Counted from the first letter of the stretch, positions 24,904-33,642 are shown. The stretch: 64,000 nucleotides of DNA from Thalassobacillus devorans (GCF_011761345.1 NZ_JAASRY010000001.1:496001-560000); one strand, 5' to 3'. A program made the numbers and translations. The notes: generated by a model from the letters alone, not told the origin.

Positions 24904-25623
24904 TTAGAAACGATTCATCGTGGAATTTTCTCGTTTCATTACTTCTACGACCATTCCCCCGATTTGTCTGCCTAACCGTAAGCCTTCATCATTATCCACT
25001 TTGAAATGGACGCCGGCATAAAGCCGTGACAAAGCACACTGTTCCATTATGATTTTTATATCAGTTGCATCTGCTGGGAAAATATAACTTAAAACCGCTT
25101 CCCCGCATCCAGCCACAGTGGCATGGGCAGAAGGGTAGGCGGGAAAGCGTGGTGTAGGCAAAACCGGGTTAATGTTCCGGCCGTATTGATTGGGACGCGC
25201 TACATCCCAAAGGTATTTGAAATACCAGGAAATAACAAACGCATCATTAATCCCGCCATGAAAATAAGCAAGGATCCTAGCGACTAAGGGGGAGCCGAGT
25301 TTGTATTTTTTTGCTAGATGAAAGATAATCGGGGTCATGTTTTCTGTTGTTTCGGCGTTGGCCCAATAGTTTGCGATCTGCGTTTGCTGTGACGTCAGGC
25401 GGGATAACGTTTGTTCCACCCTCAACAATTCGCTCTCCCAATCCACACTGGAGGGATTTTTAATTTTCCATTTAATCGGCTGTCCCAAAGGGTCCAGGAA
25501 GGAATTGTTTACTCCTCTGGTAATGAAAAACATGGGATAGGATGCTGCTGCAGGATAAGGCGTCGGAGGTTTTTGCTCACCTGAGTAGGGATACGCTGAC
25601 CATCTTCTGTAGGCAGTTCTCAT
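24904..25623 (-). CDS. Vanadium-haloperoxidase-like PAP2 phosphatase family protein
   Basis: A 239-residue soluble protein of the PAP2 / vanadium-dependent haloperoxidase superfamily. The three phosphatase motifs are present: KYLWDVARPNQY (K-x6-RP), YPSAHATVAG (PSxH), and SRLYAGVHFKVDNDEG (SR-x5-H-x3-D). There are no membrane helices, unlike lipid PAP2 enzymes, which fits the acid-phosphatase or haloperoxidase-like group. ATG 25623 follows TTAGGGG; an ATG six codons upstream lacks a site. Substrate unknown. Confidence 0.85.
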   Translation of the reverse strand: MRTAYRRWSAYPYSGEQKPPTPYPAAASYPMFFITRGVNNSFLDPLGQPIKWKIKNPSSVDWESELLRVEQTLSRLTSQQTQIANYWANAETTENMTPIIFHLAKKYKLGSPLVARILAYFHGGINDAFVISWYFKYLWDVARPNQYGRNINPVLPTPRFPAYPSAHATVAGCGEAVLSYIFPADATDIKIIMEQCALSRLYAGVHFKVDNDEGLRLGRQIGGMVVEVMKRENSTMNRF

Positions 25624-25793
25624 TGTTTCAGCCCCTAACATTTCTACTTATTGCGTAAAAATATATGTGGAAGCGGAGTGAATAAGAACACGGGTATGAA
25701 AAGTAGTTGTCAACAGGCTTTTTGCTGGCATTCTTTTTTTCATAGGAGTAGAATCATAGTTTAATCATGTTTGAAAAAGGATGTTTGAGAATC

Positions 25794-26999
25794 ATGTTAC
25801 ATAATCCAACAGGAAAAGAGCGCCTCGGTCTGGCGTTTTTACTCGGTATGCTGGGAATATTAGGGCCGCTGAATATTGATATGTATTTGCCGAGTTTCCC
25901 TGGAATAGCGGAGGACTTTGGAACGACGGCCTCGTTTGTACAGCTGAGTCTGACGACGTGTCTAATTGGTCTTGCGCTCGGGCAGATTGTCGTCGGGCCA
26001 ATCAGTGATTCGCAGGGGAGAAGGCGGCCGTTGCTCGTTTTTATATTTCTTTTTGCGCTGGCATCCTTGTTATGTGCCCTGGCACCGAATATTTACGTAT
26101 TTGTAGTGGCTCGCTTTTTACAAGGTTTCACTGCTTCTGCAGGTGTGGTGCTGTCCCGTGCCGTGGTGCGGGATGTTTTTGATGGGAGAGACCTGACGAA
26201 ATTCTTTGCCCTCCTGATGGTGATCAATGCGACGGCTCCGATGATTGCGCCGATGACCGGGGGAGCGATCCTCATGCTGCCATTCGCCAAGTGGAGCACG
26301 ATTTTTTACTTCTTATTTTTTGTGGGACTGGTGATTGTCCTTACGATGTACATCAAATTGCCGGAAACGCTGCCGAAAGAAAAACGGATTCCAAGCAAGC
26401 TGGAAGAAACGATCCGCACGATTGGCCGGTTACTGAAGGACCGTTCTTTTATCGGATATGCGCTGACGATCGGTTTTGTTCATGGAGGGAGCTTCGCTTA
26501 TGTATCAGGAACACCGTTTGTTTACCAGGGGATCTACGATGTTTCTCCGCAGGTTTTCAGTGTTCTGTTTGGCATTAACGGCCTTGCTATTATTTCCGGC
26601 AGCGCGATTATCGGGCGTCTCGGTGGAATCATTCACGAACGAAGCCTGCTGCGCACGGCAGTCGTTATCGCGGTGACTGCGACGGCGTTTCTTCTGACGA
26701 TGACGATTATCGAAGGTCCGCTGGCTTCGCTGGTTATTCCGATTTTCATATATATGACCGCCATGGGGATGGTGCTCACGAGTACGTTTACGCTCGCGAT
26801 GGAGCATCAGGGTTATCGCGCCGGGAGTGCCAGTGCGGTGCTAGGCATGCTTCCGTTATTGTTCGGCTCCCTGGTTTCTCCGCTTGTCGGTTTGAATGAA
26901 TCAACCGCTGTACCGATGGGGGCAATGTTATTCATCACCGCATCAATCGGGTCTGTGGTGTTTTTTACAATGACAAAGAAAAGTCAAGCAACTTCATAA
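25794..26999 (+). CDS. MFS exporter, Bcr/CflA family
   Basis: A 401-residue, 12-helix drug exporter. LNIDMYLPSFPGIAEDF is the DHA1 Bcr/CflA hallmark, followed by LALGQIVVGPISDSQGRRRP (motif A) and RFLQGFTASAGVVLSRAVVR. Known relatives export bicyclomycin, chloramphenicol or sulfonamides. ATG 25794 after AAGGATG is preferred; an ATG nine codons earlier has no ribosome-binding site. No regulator gene is adjacent. Confidence 0.9.
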   Translation: MLHNPTGKERLGLAFLLGMLGILGPLNIDMYLPSFPGIAEDFGTTASFVQLSLTTCLIGLALGQIVVGPISDSQGRRRPLLVFIFLFALASLLCALAPNIYVFVVARFLQGFTASAGVVLSRAVVRDVFDGRDLTKFFALLMVINATAPMIAPMTGGAILMLPFAKWSTIFYFLFFVGLVIVLTMYIKLPETLPKEKRIPSKLEETIRTIGRLLKDRSFIGYALTIGFVHGGSFAYVSGTPFVYQGIYDVSPQVFSVLFGINGLAIISGSAIIGRLGGIIHERSLLRTAVVIAVTATAFLLTMTIIEGPLASLVIPIFIYMTAMGMVLTSTFTLAMEHQGYRAGSASAVLGMLPLLFGSLVSPLVGLNESTAVPMGAMLFITASIGSVVFFTMTKKSQATS

Positions 27000-27042
27000 T
27001 GCGGCATTATCTTTTTCGCCAAGCTAGCACTTTATTAAATGA

Positions 27043-27513
27043 TTAATTCGCTAAAGGACGTATCGACTTTTTAAGGCAATAGTAATAAAAATCTAATACA
27101 AACAGGCCAATCACATAGGCAAGAAACGTAAAGAATATATTCCATCCGTTATCGTACACTACTTTGTTTAATAATAAAGCTACTATTTCTAAACCGTTTA
27201 ATAATAAGATAAATCCTGAATATACCATCCATCGCCTCCATTTTTTAAAATAAATCATGTAAGTAAAAATCAGACCGGCTGCTGGGTTATACCCAAAGTC
27301 TATATTTACAGAATTTATTATTAACAAATCGGTTTGTGGGTAAAGCGTCCAAAATCCCAACGCCATACCTATTTGATTACAGGTTATTGATACTAATGAC
27401 ATAAAAGGGGCAACCGTTAAAAATAAATAAGGAACTCTTCGGCATAATAGAATAGCGATCGTCCAAGGTATAATAAGGCCAAAGAAAAAATTAAACAGAA
27501 TGGTAATCACCAC
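27043..27513 (-). CDS. CBO0543-like integral membrane protein
   Basis: A roughly 155-residue protein with four or five membrane helices, paralogous to the truncated gene at the window's left edge (LFNFFFGLIIPW and KVVYDNGWN...YVIGL). Two GTG codons at 27513 and 27510 are in frame but lie inside the AAGTGGTGAT sequence that looks like the ribosome-binding site. The paralogue's start aligns with ATT 27501, so an AUU start is possible. Like its paralogue it is associated with a MarR gene, here divergent. Function unknown. Confidence 0.7.
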   Translation of the reverse strand: MVITILFNFFFGLIIPWTIAILLCRRVPYLFLTVAPFMSLVSITCNQIGMALGFWTLYPQTDLLIINSVNIDFGYNPAAGLIFTYMIYFKKWRRWMVYSGFILLLNGLEIVALLLNKVVYDNGWNIFFTFLAYVIGLFVLDFYYYCLKKSIRPLAN

Positions 27514-27604
27514 TTTTTATAAGTATTGGTTATTCCCTATTATCGGCATAGATGGCAATTTCAAAATAGGTAAAATATGTAATTTCGATAAATGAAAAAA
27601 GGGA

Positions 27605-27662
27605 ATGGAGAATACATCCCCCTGGACTATAGGAGGAGGATGGGTATTTTTAGTTCTCCGCT
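27605..27662. repeat. Imperfect inverted repeat
   Basis: GGAGAATACATCCCCCT and AGGAGGATGGG...TTCTCC form an interrupted stem in the gap between the divergent CBO0543-like and MarR genes. A degenerate GTGCCTG-type arm (GAGCAGGCACTTTTTT) follows. No gene is seen in the 289-base gap. Confidence 0.4.
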
Positions 27663-27729
27663 AATTGACTGAGTAACAATGTGTCTGTTCCTAATGGAGG
27701 AGCAGGCACTTTTTTGTGTGTTAAATATA

Positions 27730-27784
27730 TTGTAAATACAACAAAAGTAGTATAAACTGAATTTAAATTTTATTGCATTTACAA
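27730..27784. promoter_or_regulatory. MarR operator pair
   Basis: TTGTAAATACAA (27730-27741, perfect palindrome) and TTGCATTTACAA (27773-27784, one mismatch) flank the likely promoter of the MarR-paiAB operon. Same motif as the tandem operator near 0.96 kb. Confidence 0.65.
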
Positions 27785-27802
27785 CAAAAAAGCGGGGTTG
27801 CT

Positions 27803-28255
27803 ATGACTGAAATTTTGCGGGAAATTGGCATGATTGCCAGGGCGCTAGATTCGATAAGTAATGTCGAGTTTAAAGAATATGATCTGACGAAAGGCCAGTA
27901 TTTGTATCTGGTTCGAATCGTTGAAAATCCAGGAATCATTCAGGAAAAGTTAGCCGAGATGATAAAAGTGGATCGAACGACAGCAGCTCGTTCCATTAAA
28001 AACCTTGAAGCGAATGGTTTTATTGAGAAGAAGAGAGATTCTCATAACAAAAAAATCAGGAAAATCTATCCGACCGAGAAAGGGGAACAGGTTTCACTTT
28101 TTATCAAACGAGAGAATGACTATTCCAATAGCGTTGCGTTAGCGGGTTTTTCCGAAACAGAAGCGGAAACCATTCACCAGCTGCTGCAGCTCGTTCGAAA
28201 AAATGTGGAGAAAGACTGGGAATTTGTGAAAAAGGGCAACAGGAGAGACTACTAA
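27803..28255 (+). CDS. MarR-family transcriptional regulator
   Basis: A 150-residue MarR regulator starting at ATG 27803 (MTEILREIGMIARALDSISN). An in-frame TTG ten codons earlier falls inside an operator and is unlikely. The winged helix is IIQEKLAEMIKVDRTTAARS then NLEANGFIEKKR. It is followed after 24 nt by paiA and then paiB, so it probably autoregulates a three-gene operon through the TTGTA-N2-TACAA sites. The inducer is unknown. Confidence 0.88.
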   Translation: MTEILREIGMIARALDSISNVEFKEYDLTKGQYLYLVRIVENPGIIQEKLAEMIKVDRTTAARSIKNLEANGFIEKKRDSHNKKIRKIYPTEKGEQVSLFIKRENDYSNSVALAGFSETEAETIHQLLQLVRKNVEKDWEFVKKGNRRDY

Positions 28256-28258
28256 TGA

Positions 28259-28798
<540 letters not shown>

Positions 28799-28810
28799 AA
28801 GGTGGATTTT

Positions 28811-29428
28811 ATGTATATTCCCAACCACTATGAACTGACAGACTTTGTAGAAATCAGGGATTTTATAGAAAAGCATTCCTTTGGAACCCTTGTAACTACC
28901 GATGAAGGTAAACCGCTGGCGACTCATTTGCCTTTGGAGCTGGATAAACGCGGAGATGATTATTATTTGACCGGCCATTTGGCTTACCGCAACCCCCAAT
29001 GGCAAACATTAGGCGATAATCCTGTCCTGGTTATGTTTCAGGGCCCGCACGCTTACATATCTTCTTCGTGGTACCAGACAGAAGACGTGCCAACATGGAA
29101 CTACCAGGCGGTTCATGTCTATGGGAGAGCATTGATCATGGACGAGCAGGAATTGCAGGATGATCTTAGCCGGCTTTTGCAAAAATATGAAAACCATCGC
29201 AAAGATCCAGTATTATGGGAAGAACTTTCTCTGCAGGCCAAAAAACAAATCAAAGGGATCGTAGGGTTCAAAGTGAAAGTAGAAGACGTTCAAGCTGCTT
29301 ATAAATTAAGCCAAAACCGTCCAGTGGAGGACTATGAAAATATCATGGAACAACTGAGTCAGGCAGATGATTTTAACTCTCAACAATTGGCGAAAGCGAT
29401 GAAAGCGAATAGGGAGAAAGACGTTTGA
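28811..29428 (+). CDS. paiB: PaiB-type FMN-binding protein / negative regulator
   Basis: A 205-residue protein of the PaiB family, with a split-barrel FMN-binding-like fold: MYIPNHYELTDFVEIRDFIE, GTLVTTDEGKPLATHLPL and FQGPHAYISSSWYQTEDVPT are typical. In Bacillus it is reported to repress sporulation and protease genes. ATG 28811 follows AAAGGTGG; the frame extends three codons upstream to a GTG within that site. It starts 12 nt after paiA and ends the operon; a terminator follows. Confidence 0.92.
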   Translation: MYIPNHYELTDFVEIRDFIEKHSFGTLVTTDEGKPLATHLPLELDKRGDDYYLTGHLAYRNPQWQTLGDNPVLVMFQGPHAYISSSWYQTEDVPTWNYQAVHVYGRALIMDEQELQDDLSRLLQKYENHRKDPVLWEELSLQAKKQIKGIVGFKVKVEDVQAAYKLSQNRPVEDYENIMEQLSQADDFNSQQLAKAMKANREKDV

Positions 29429-29457
29429 AGCGGCTGCTTTGAAGAACGCTGTCTCTA

Positions 29458-29489
29458 AAGCTGGTCTGAATTTTTTCGGGCCAGTTTTT
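29458..29489 (+). terminator. Terminator of the paiAB operon
   Basis: CTGGTCTGAA and TTCGGGCCAG pair (with G-U pairs), followed by five T. Confidence 0.7.
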
Positions 29490-29578
29490 GCTGGATTGAA
29501 TAGGAACTTTTTTTCATTATGTAATGATGTTTTTAGTATATATTGGAAGTGAAATATCAGCTATGGGGGGAAGGGAAT

Positions 29579-29839
29579 ATGAGAGATGACAGTGAAAATC
29601 ATCCGATACTAGATGATCCTTACGCAAAAACACCTGATTTTACTTGGTTCGACGGTTTATTCTTCTTGCTCGTACTCTTCGCGCCTATTAATTCGGGGGT
29701 TGGTATTTTACTTGCAGCTTCCCTCACATTCTATGTCCGGGCTGGCTATTATTTGTTACGTAAGGAGTCGATGAAGCGGGTAGGAATAGAGTTTATCGGA
29801 GCGACAATATTTATGATCATCTGGCTATTACTAGATTAA
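29579..29839 (+). CDS. Small membrane protein (86 aa)
   Basis: The product starts MRDDSENHPILDDPYAKTPD and has two or three hydrophobic helices (FFLLVLFAPINSGVGILLAA, then the C-terminal IGATIFMIIWLLLD). ATG 29579 follows GGGGGGAAGGGA; a frame twelve codons longer starts inside poor context. No family recognised. Monocistronic, in a gene-sparse stretch. Confidence 0.65.
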   Translation: MRDDSENHPILDDPYAKTPDFTWFDGLFFLLVLFAPINSGVGILLAASLTFYVRAGYYLLRKESMKRVGIEFIGATIFMIIWLLLD

Positions 29840-30000
29840 GTAACTGCCATAATTTTAATGATTACATATAAGGACTATCCCACAAGAAAAAAGAGAGCAC
29901 AAGCTAGATAATCTTTACAAAAGAATAAACTTTCCTAAATATGTCGTTTACCTTCATTGGGTATATTGAAAGTGACATCAATGATAAAAGGGGTGGCAAG

Positions 30001-30795
30001 ATGAAAAAGCTGTTGCTTGTATTGCTCACTGTCCTGTTTTTTATCTATTTTCCTGATTTTAAAAGTGAACCTTATGTGGAAGAGAAAAGCGTTCCGGAAC
30101 CTGCGCCGGTCGATGTCAAAGTGATGAGTTATGATTTTTCTGATGCAGAAAAAGAAGGGGTCAGGGATGTGGAACGGATGGCGAAAGAAATAGAGGAAGC
30201 AGGTGCCGATGTCATCCGTGTCAGGAAGCTGGAATCCTCTGAGCGTCATGATTTCCAGCACCAGACCGCCATGCTCGCGGAGCGGCTGGGTATGTCCTAT
30301 ATCAATACAGAACAATTGGTGTCCCCAACAGCAACGGGTGATAGTGGCAGCGCTCAGAATGATACAGCAATTTTAAGCAAGCACCCAATTATCGATGCGG
30401 TCAATCATACCGCTTCTCAAACGGGGACCAGTACGATGAAGGGTGATTTGATTGAAGCAATTATCAATGTCAACGGCATACAGGTCCGCCTTTTCGACAC
30501 TCAACAAATAAAAATTCAGACACAGCAGATGAATGAAATCAAAAAAATTGCCGCCGGCTCAGAAGGTCCGAGCATTATCATGGGGGATTTGGGCCAGGGA
30601 GGCTATGGTCCTTCCGATATTGAGTTGGCAGGGAATGACCTTGCGGATGTTAAGAAAATGGAAACCTACACCTATTCCTTATCCGATGCTGAGAATAGAA
30701 TGGATTACTTTTTTACGGACAGCAGCAGAGGAGAGTCATTCTCGTTCGATAACCTCCTGCTAACCTTCGACTTTAGCCTGAAAATTGTGGATTAA
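30001..30795 (+). CDS. EEP-fold (endonuclease/exonuclease/phosphatase-like) protein, degenerate active site, exported
   Basis: A 264-residue protein with an N-terminal signal or anchor (MKKLLLVLLTVLFFIYF). It keeps the strand pattern of EEP phosphohydrolases: MSYDF...ERMAKEIEEAGADVIRV, NDTAILSKHPI, IIMGDLGQGG and RMDYFFTD. Catalytic residues are eroded: the LQEV glutamate position reads RKLE, and GDFN reads GDLG. It is therefore likely a non-catalytic surface protein. ATG follows AAAAGGGGTGG; the upstream extension of the frame is not needed. Confidence 0.7.
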   Translation: MKKLLLVLLTVLFFIYFPDFKSEPYVEEKSVPEPAPVDVKVMSYDFSDAEKEGVRDVERMAKEIEEAGADVIRVRKLESSERHDFQHQTAMLAERLGMSYINTEQLVSPTATGDSGSAQNDTAILSKHPIIDAVNHTASQTGTSTMKGDLIEAIINVNGIQVRLFDTQQIKIQTQQMNEIKKIAAGSEGPSIIMGDLGQGGYGPSDIELAGNDLADVKKMETYTYSLSDAENRMDYFFTDSSRGESFSFDNLLLTFDFSLKIVD

Positions 30796-30805
30796 TAAAC
30801 CAGTG

Positions 30806-30832
30806 ACTCTTCGAAAGCGGAGAGTTTTTTTA
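30806..30832 (+). terminator. Rho-independent terminator
   Basis: ACTCTTCG, AAAG loop, CGGAGAGT and seven T, ten bases after the EEP-like gene. Confidence 0.8.
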
Positions 30833-31084
30833 ATTTGGACAAAACTGCGGGATGATATTTTTAAGGAGAATATATATCCTAACATGATTAGAGTTTATTA
30901 ATGTTAAACACTGCAGGAGAGTTAGAACTCTTTGTAGAATGTCTGTACAGGTATGAAGTTACGCATTTTAGAGGATCACCTGGGACAGTGTGAGCGGGAA
31001 AACGATGGAGAAAAGAAATGAGAACTATTGACAGATGAATGAGTTTAAGAGATATTGACTTTAAGAGAAAGAGATTTCTTCCAA

Positions 31085-31290
31085 TTAGAACTGAATATGC
31101 CTTATGGTGGCTTCGTAAAGAAGCTGAAAAGGGAAGTTTGGTGAAAATCCAACGCGGTCCCGCCACTGTGAAGAGGAGGCACATAGAATAATCACTGTTT
31201 TTGAACGGGAAGGACTATGTGTTGATGAACCTGAGCCAGGAGACCTGCCATAAGGAAGAACATGAATTCCTACGGGAGATAGGAGGGTGT
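31085..31290 (+). promoter_or_regulatory. Cobalamin (AdoCbl-class) riboswitch
   Basis: The B12-box landmarks are in order: GGTGAAAATCC, GCGGTCCCGCCACTGTG, and GAGCCAGGAGACCTGCC. P1 closes with CCTTATGG (31100) and CCATAAGG (31248), and a 3' hairpin CCTA...TAGG (31269-31282) would form the kissing loop. A possible promoter TTGACA at 31027 precedes it. The next gene encodes an acyl-CoA thioesterase, not a known B12 target. Confidence 0.93.
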
Positions 31291-31332
31291 TACGTGGAAA
31301 TGATTCCGTCATTATAATGAGCTATATTCCCG

Positions 31333-31361
31333 CGCATCTTCGTAAAGAAGGTGCGTTTTTT
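31333..31361 (+). terminator. Expression-platform terminator of the cobalamin riboswitch
   Basis: CGCATCTTC and GAAGGTGCG with loop GTAAA, then six T, 45 nt after the aptamer and 31 nt before the thioesterase start. Confidence 0.8.
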
Positions 31362-31391
31362 ATTGATTTAAATTGAGGAGGAACGATTTTA

Positions 31392-31862
31392 ATGGACTCT
31401 TTACCAGTAAGCTATTCAAAAATGGCGCAGACAAGATTAGTATTACCGCCGGATACCAATCATTTGGACACAATTTTTGGAGGAAAAGTACTGGCATATA
31501 TCGATGAAATTGCCGCGCTGACAGCCATGAAGCACTCTAATTTCGTTGTCGTTACAGCGTCAATTGACTCTGTTGACTTTTTGTCTTCAGCCAAAGTAGG
31601 GGATGCCTTAACTTTAGAGGCCTGTGTTACGAGGACAGGACGTACATCGATGGAGGTGTATGTAAAAGTCTATGCCGACGATCTTCTTCATGGAAAAAAA
31701 GTGATGACAACCGAATCATTCTTAACGATGGTTGCTGTCGATGCAGAAGGAAAACCAAAGGCAGTACCAGCTATTATTCCTGAAACAGAGGAAGAAAAGA
31801 GGCTGTATGAGACAGCTCCCTCAAGAAAAGCGCATAGGCAAAACCGTTCAGCTCTTAGATGA
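31392..31862 (+). CDS. ykhA: Acyl-CoA thioesterase (hotdog fold, YkhA/BACH-like)
   Basis: A 156-residue single-hotdog acyl-CoA hydrolase. MAQTRLVLPPDTNHLDTIFG then GGKVLAYIDEIAAL is the family motif with the catalytic Asp region, and DSVDFLSSAKVGDALTLEA the second strand set. It hydrolyses acyl-CoA to free acid and CoA. The last 25 residues are charged and variable. ATG follows GAGGAGG. A cobalamin riboswitch with terminator is directly upstream, an unusual pairing. Confidence 0.9.
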   Translation: MDSLPVSYSKMAQTRLVLPPDTNHLDTIFGGKVLAYIDEIAALTAMKHSNFVVVTASIDSVDFLSSAKVGDALTLEACVTRTGRTSMEVYVKVYADDLLHGKKVMTTESFLTMVAVDAEGKPKAVPAIIPETEEEKRLYETAPSRKAHRQNRSALR

Positions 31863-31887
31863 TGAAGCTATACTTCCCATAAAAAAT

Positions 31888-31925
31888 CAAAAGAAGAACT
31901 CCCTTACCGGGAAATTCTTCTTTTG
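31888..31925 (+). terminator. Rho-independent terminator
   Basis: CAAAAGAAGAA and TTCTTCTTTTG form an 11-bp stem around a CTCCC...GGGA inner stem. Confidence 0.75.
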
Positions 31926-31964
31926 GTAGGAGAAGGTGTCGAGTAGCCGGTTCCTAAACAGGTT

Positions 31965-32115
31965 ATAAAGACCATTAAGCAGCAGGGATGCGTGGCTGGC
32001 GGTCATGATAGCGGGGGTTATGACCGCTGCGCAGCAGATGTGCAGCTGGGGCGGTCTTTATTAGAGGTCTAAAGGCTGCTCAACAGAGAATAAATAAAGC
32101 TCACGGTCATTAGGC
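31965..32115. repeat. 52-nt phased GGTC/GACC half-site array, array 4
   Basis: GGTC at 32001, 32053 and 32105 and inverted ACC at 31971 and 32023 repeat at exactly 52 nt. Here flanking bases are also partly shared (GACC-N7-GCAGCAG in two units), so the array looks like a decayed tandem repeat. It fills the ~300-base gap between the convergent ykhA and brnQ genes. Confidence 0.75.
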
Positions 32116-32226
32116 GAACAGAATTGAGCGGAAAAGCCATGCTCGTGACCAGAAGAGATAGTTATGAGGACAACTATAGGCATGAAAATGTTAAATCTTA
32201 ACGCAAAGGTGTGCCAACTTCAATAG

Positions 32227-32260
32227 AAAAAAGACCAACCCGAGGGATTGGTCTTTTCTT
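32227..32260 (-). terminator. Terminator of the second brnQ gene
   Basis: Minus-strand AAAAGACCAATCC, CTC, GGGTTGGTCTTTT followed by T-rich sequence. Confidence 0.82.
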
Positions 32261-32262
32261 CA

Positions 32263-33642
32263 TTAAGATGATAGGTTTTCAGCTTTTCTATCCAGCACGG
32301 CTGGTGTTTCGTTGTTGTTTTTCCAAAAGTAACCAATAACTGCTCCGACAAGAGCTGGCAGAATCCAGCCAAGTCCGATGCCGTAGAGGGGCAGATAGGC
32401 TGCGTATGAATTACTAATCGATTCCAGCAGAGAATGGGAAGCACCAGGGATTGTTTCTGCTAAGGCATTGTAGCCATCGATGGTACTTAGAAAAAATGTC
32501 AGAATCATCGCGCCGGCGTAGACACTGCGCTTGTGCTGGAATAGATTCGAACTTAGTCCTAAGAAAATGAGGACGATCGCCAGTGGATATAAGAACATGA
32601 GCACTGGTACGGCAAAGAGAATGATATTGGTCAGGCCGAAGTTTGCGACCATGAACGAAACCAGCGATAGAATCAGGACGAATGTTTTGTAGCTGATTTT
32701 CGGATATATCGAATGGAAAAATTCACTGCAGGCAATGATCAGTCCGATGCTCGTTTTTAAACAGGCAAGCACGATAATGATTGCCAGCAGGATGGCACCG
32801 AAAGTTCCGAAATAATGCTGGGATACAGCGGCGAAAGTGAGTCCGCCATTTTCTAAGGTTCCGACAATTGATACGCTGGATGCACCCATGTAGGTGATCA
32901 GTCCATAAATGAGCATCATCAGTCCCATAGCGAACAAGCCGGATTTCCATGTCGCCTGGGCAATCGCCTTTTTATCGGTGATGCCGAGGTTTTTGATCGC
33001 ATGGATGACCACGATTCCTAACGCCAGTCCTCCGAGTGCGTCCATCGTGTTGTACCCTTCTTTGAAGCCGGTCATAAAGGGCAATGTGCTATAGTCGCCG
33101 GTCGGTTCACCGAAGCTTCCCATCGGTTTTACGATCGCGGTAATAATCAACATAGATAAGAATAGTAAGAAAGCCGGGGTCAAATATTTACCGACGATAT
33201 CCATGACCTTGGCCGCGTTCAGGGAAAAATAATAGACAATAGCAAAAAACAGGAAACTGAATACGGCTAGCCACAAACTGCTCTGTCCAGGCTCGATAAA
33301 TGGTTCAAAACCGACGACGAACGGGACAGTTGCTGTTCTCGGAATGGCGAAAAACGGTCCGATTGTTAAGTAAAGAATGAGAGCGAATGCAATTCCGAAT
33401 ACCGGGTGTACCCGGCCCGCTAAATCCTGGAGCCCGTTGCTTCCGGATAGAGCGATTGCAAGAATGCCCATTAATGGGAGCCCGATAGCTGTGACAAGGA
33501 ATCCTATCAGCGCAGGCCAAAATGAAGTTCCGGCGAGCTGGCCCAGCTGGATCGGGAAAATTAAATTACCTGCTCCGAAAAACAGGCCAAAGAGCATGGT
33601 GCCGATAACGGCATAGGTAGAGAATGGTGTTTTATGTTTCAT
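32263..33642 (-). CDS. brnQ: Branched-chain amino acid:cation symporter (second BrnQ)
   Basis: A 459-residue LIVCS transporter closely similar to the one at 17.3-18.7 kb (GTMLFGLFFGAGNLIFPIQL). ATG 33642 after GGAAAGG is used; the frame runs 51 codons further upstream but without conserved sequence. The GntR motif seen before the first brnQ is absent here. The adjacent divergent TetR gene could regulate it, so the two paralogues are probably induced by different signals. Confidence 0.93.
   Translation of the reverse strand: MKHKTPFSTYAVIGTMLFGLFFGAGNLIFPIQLGQLAGTSFWPALIGFLVTAIGLPLMGILAIALSGSNGLQDLAGRVHPVFGIAFALILYLTIGPFFAIPRTATVPFVVGFEPFIEPGQSSLWLAVFSFLFFAIVYYFSLNAAKVMDIVGKYLTPAFLLFLSMLIITAIVKPMGSFGEPTGDYSTLPFMTGFKEGYNTMDALGGLALGIVVIHAIKNLGITDKKAIAQATWKSGLFAMGLMMLIYGLITYMGASSVSIVGTLENGGLTFAAVSQHYFGTFGAILLAIIIVLACLKTSIGLIIACSEFFHSIYPKISYKTFVLILSLVSFMVANFGLTNIILFAVPVLMFLYPLAIVLIFLGLSSNLFQHKRSVYAGAMILTFFLSTIDGYNALAETIPGASHSLLESISNSYAAYLPLYGIGLGWILPALVGAVIGYFWKNNNETPAVLDRKAENLSS

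Noticed and set aside
24654-25004. Plus-strand open frame of 116 codons
   Set aside because: It runs through the 21-nt array and over the end of the PAP2-type gene on the other strand; composition is not protein-like and there is no good start.
29941-30000. Upstream extension of the EEP-like protein
   Set aside because: ATG 30001 starts a clear signal peptide right after AAAAGGGGTGG; the 20 codons before it are unrelated.
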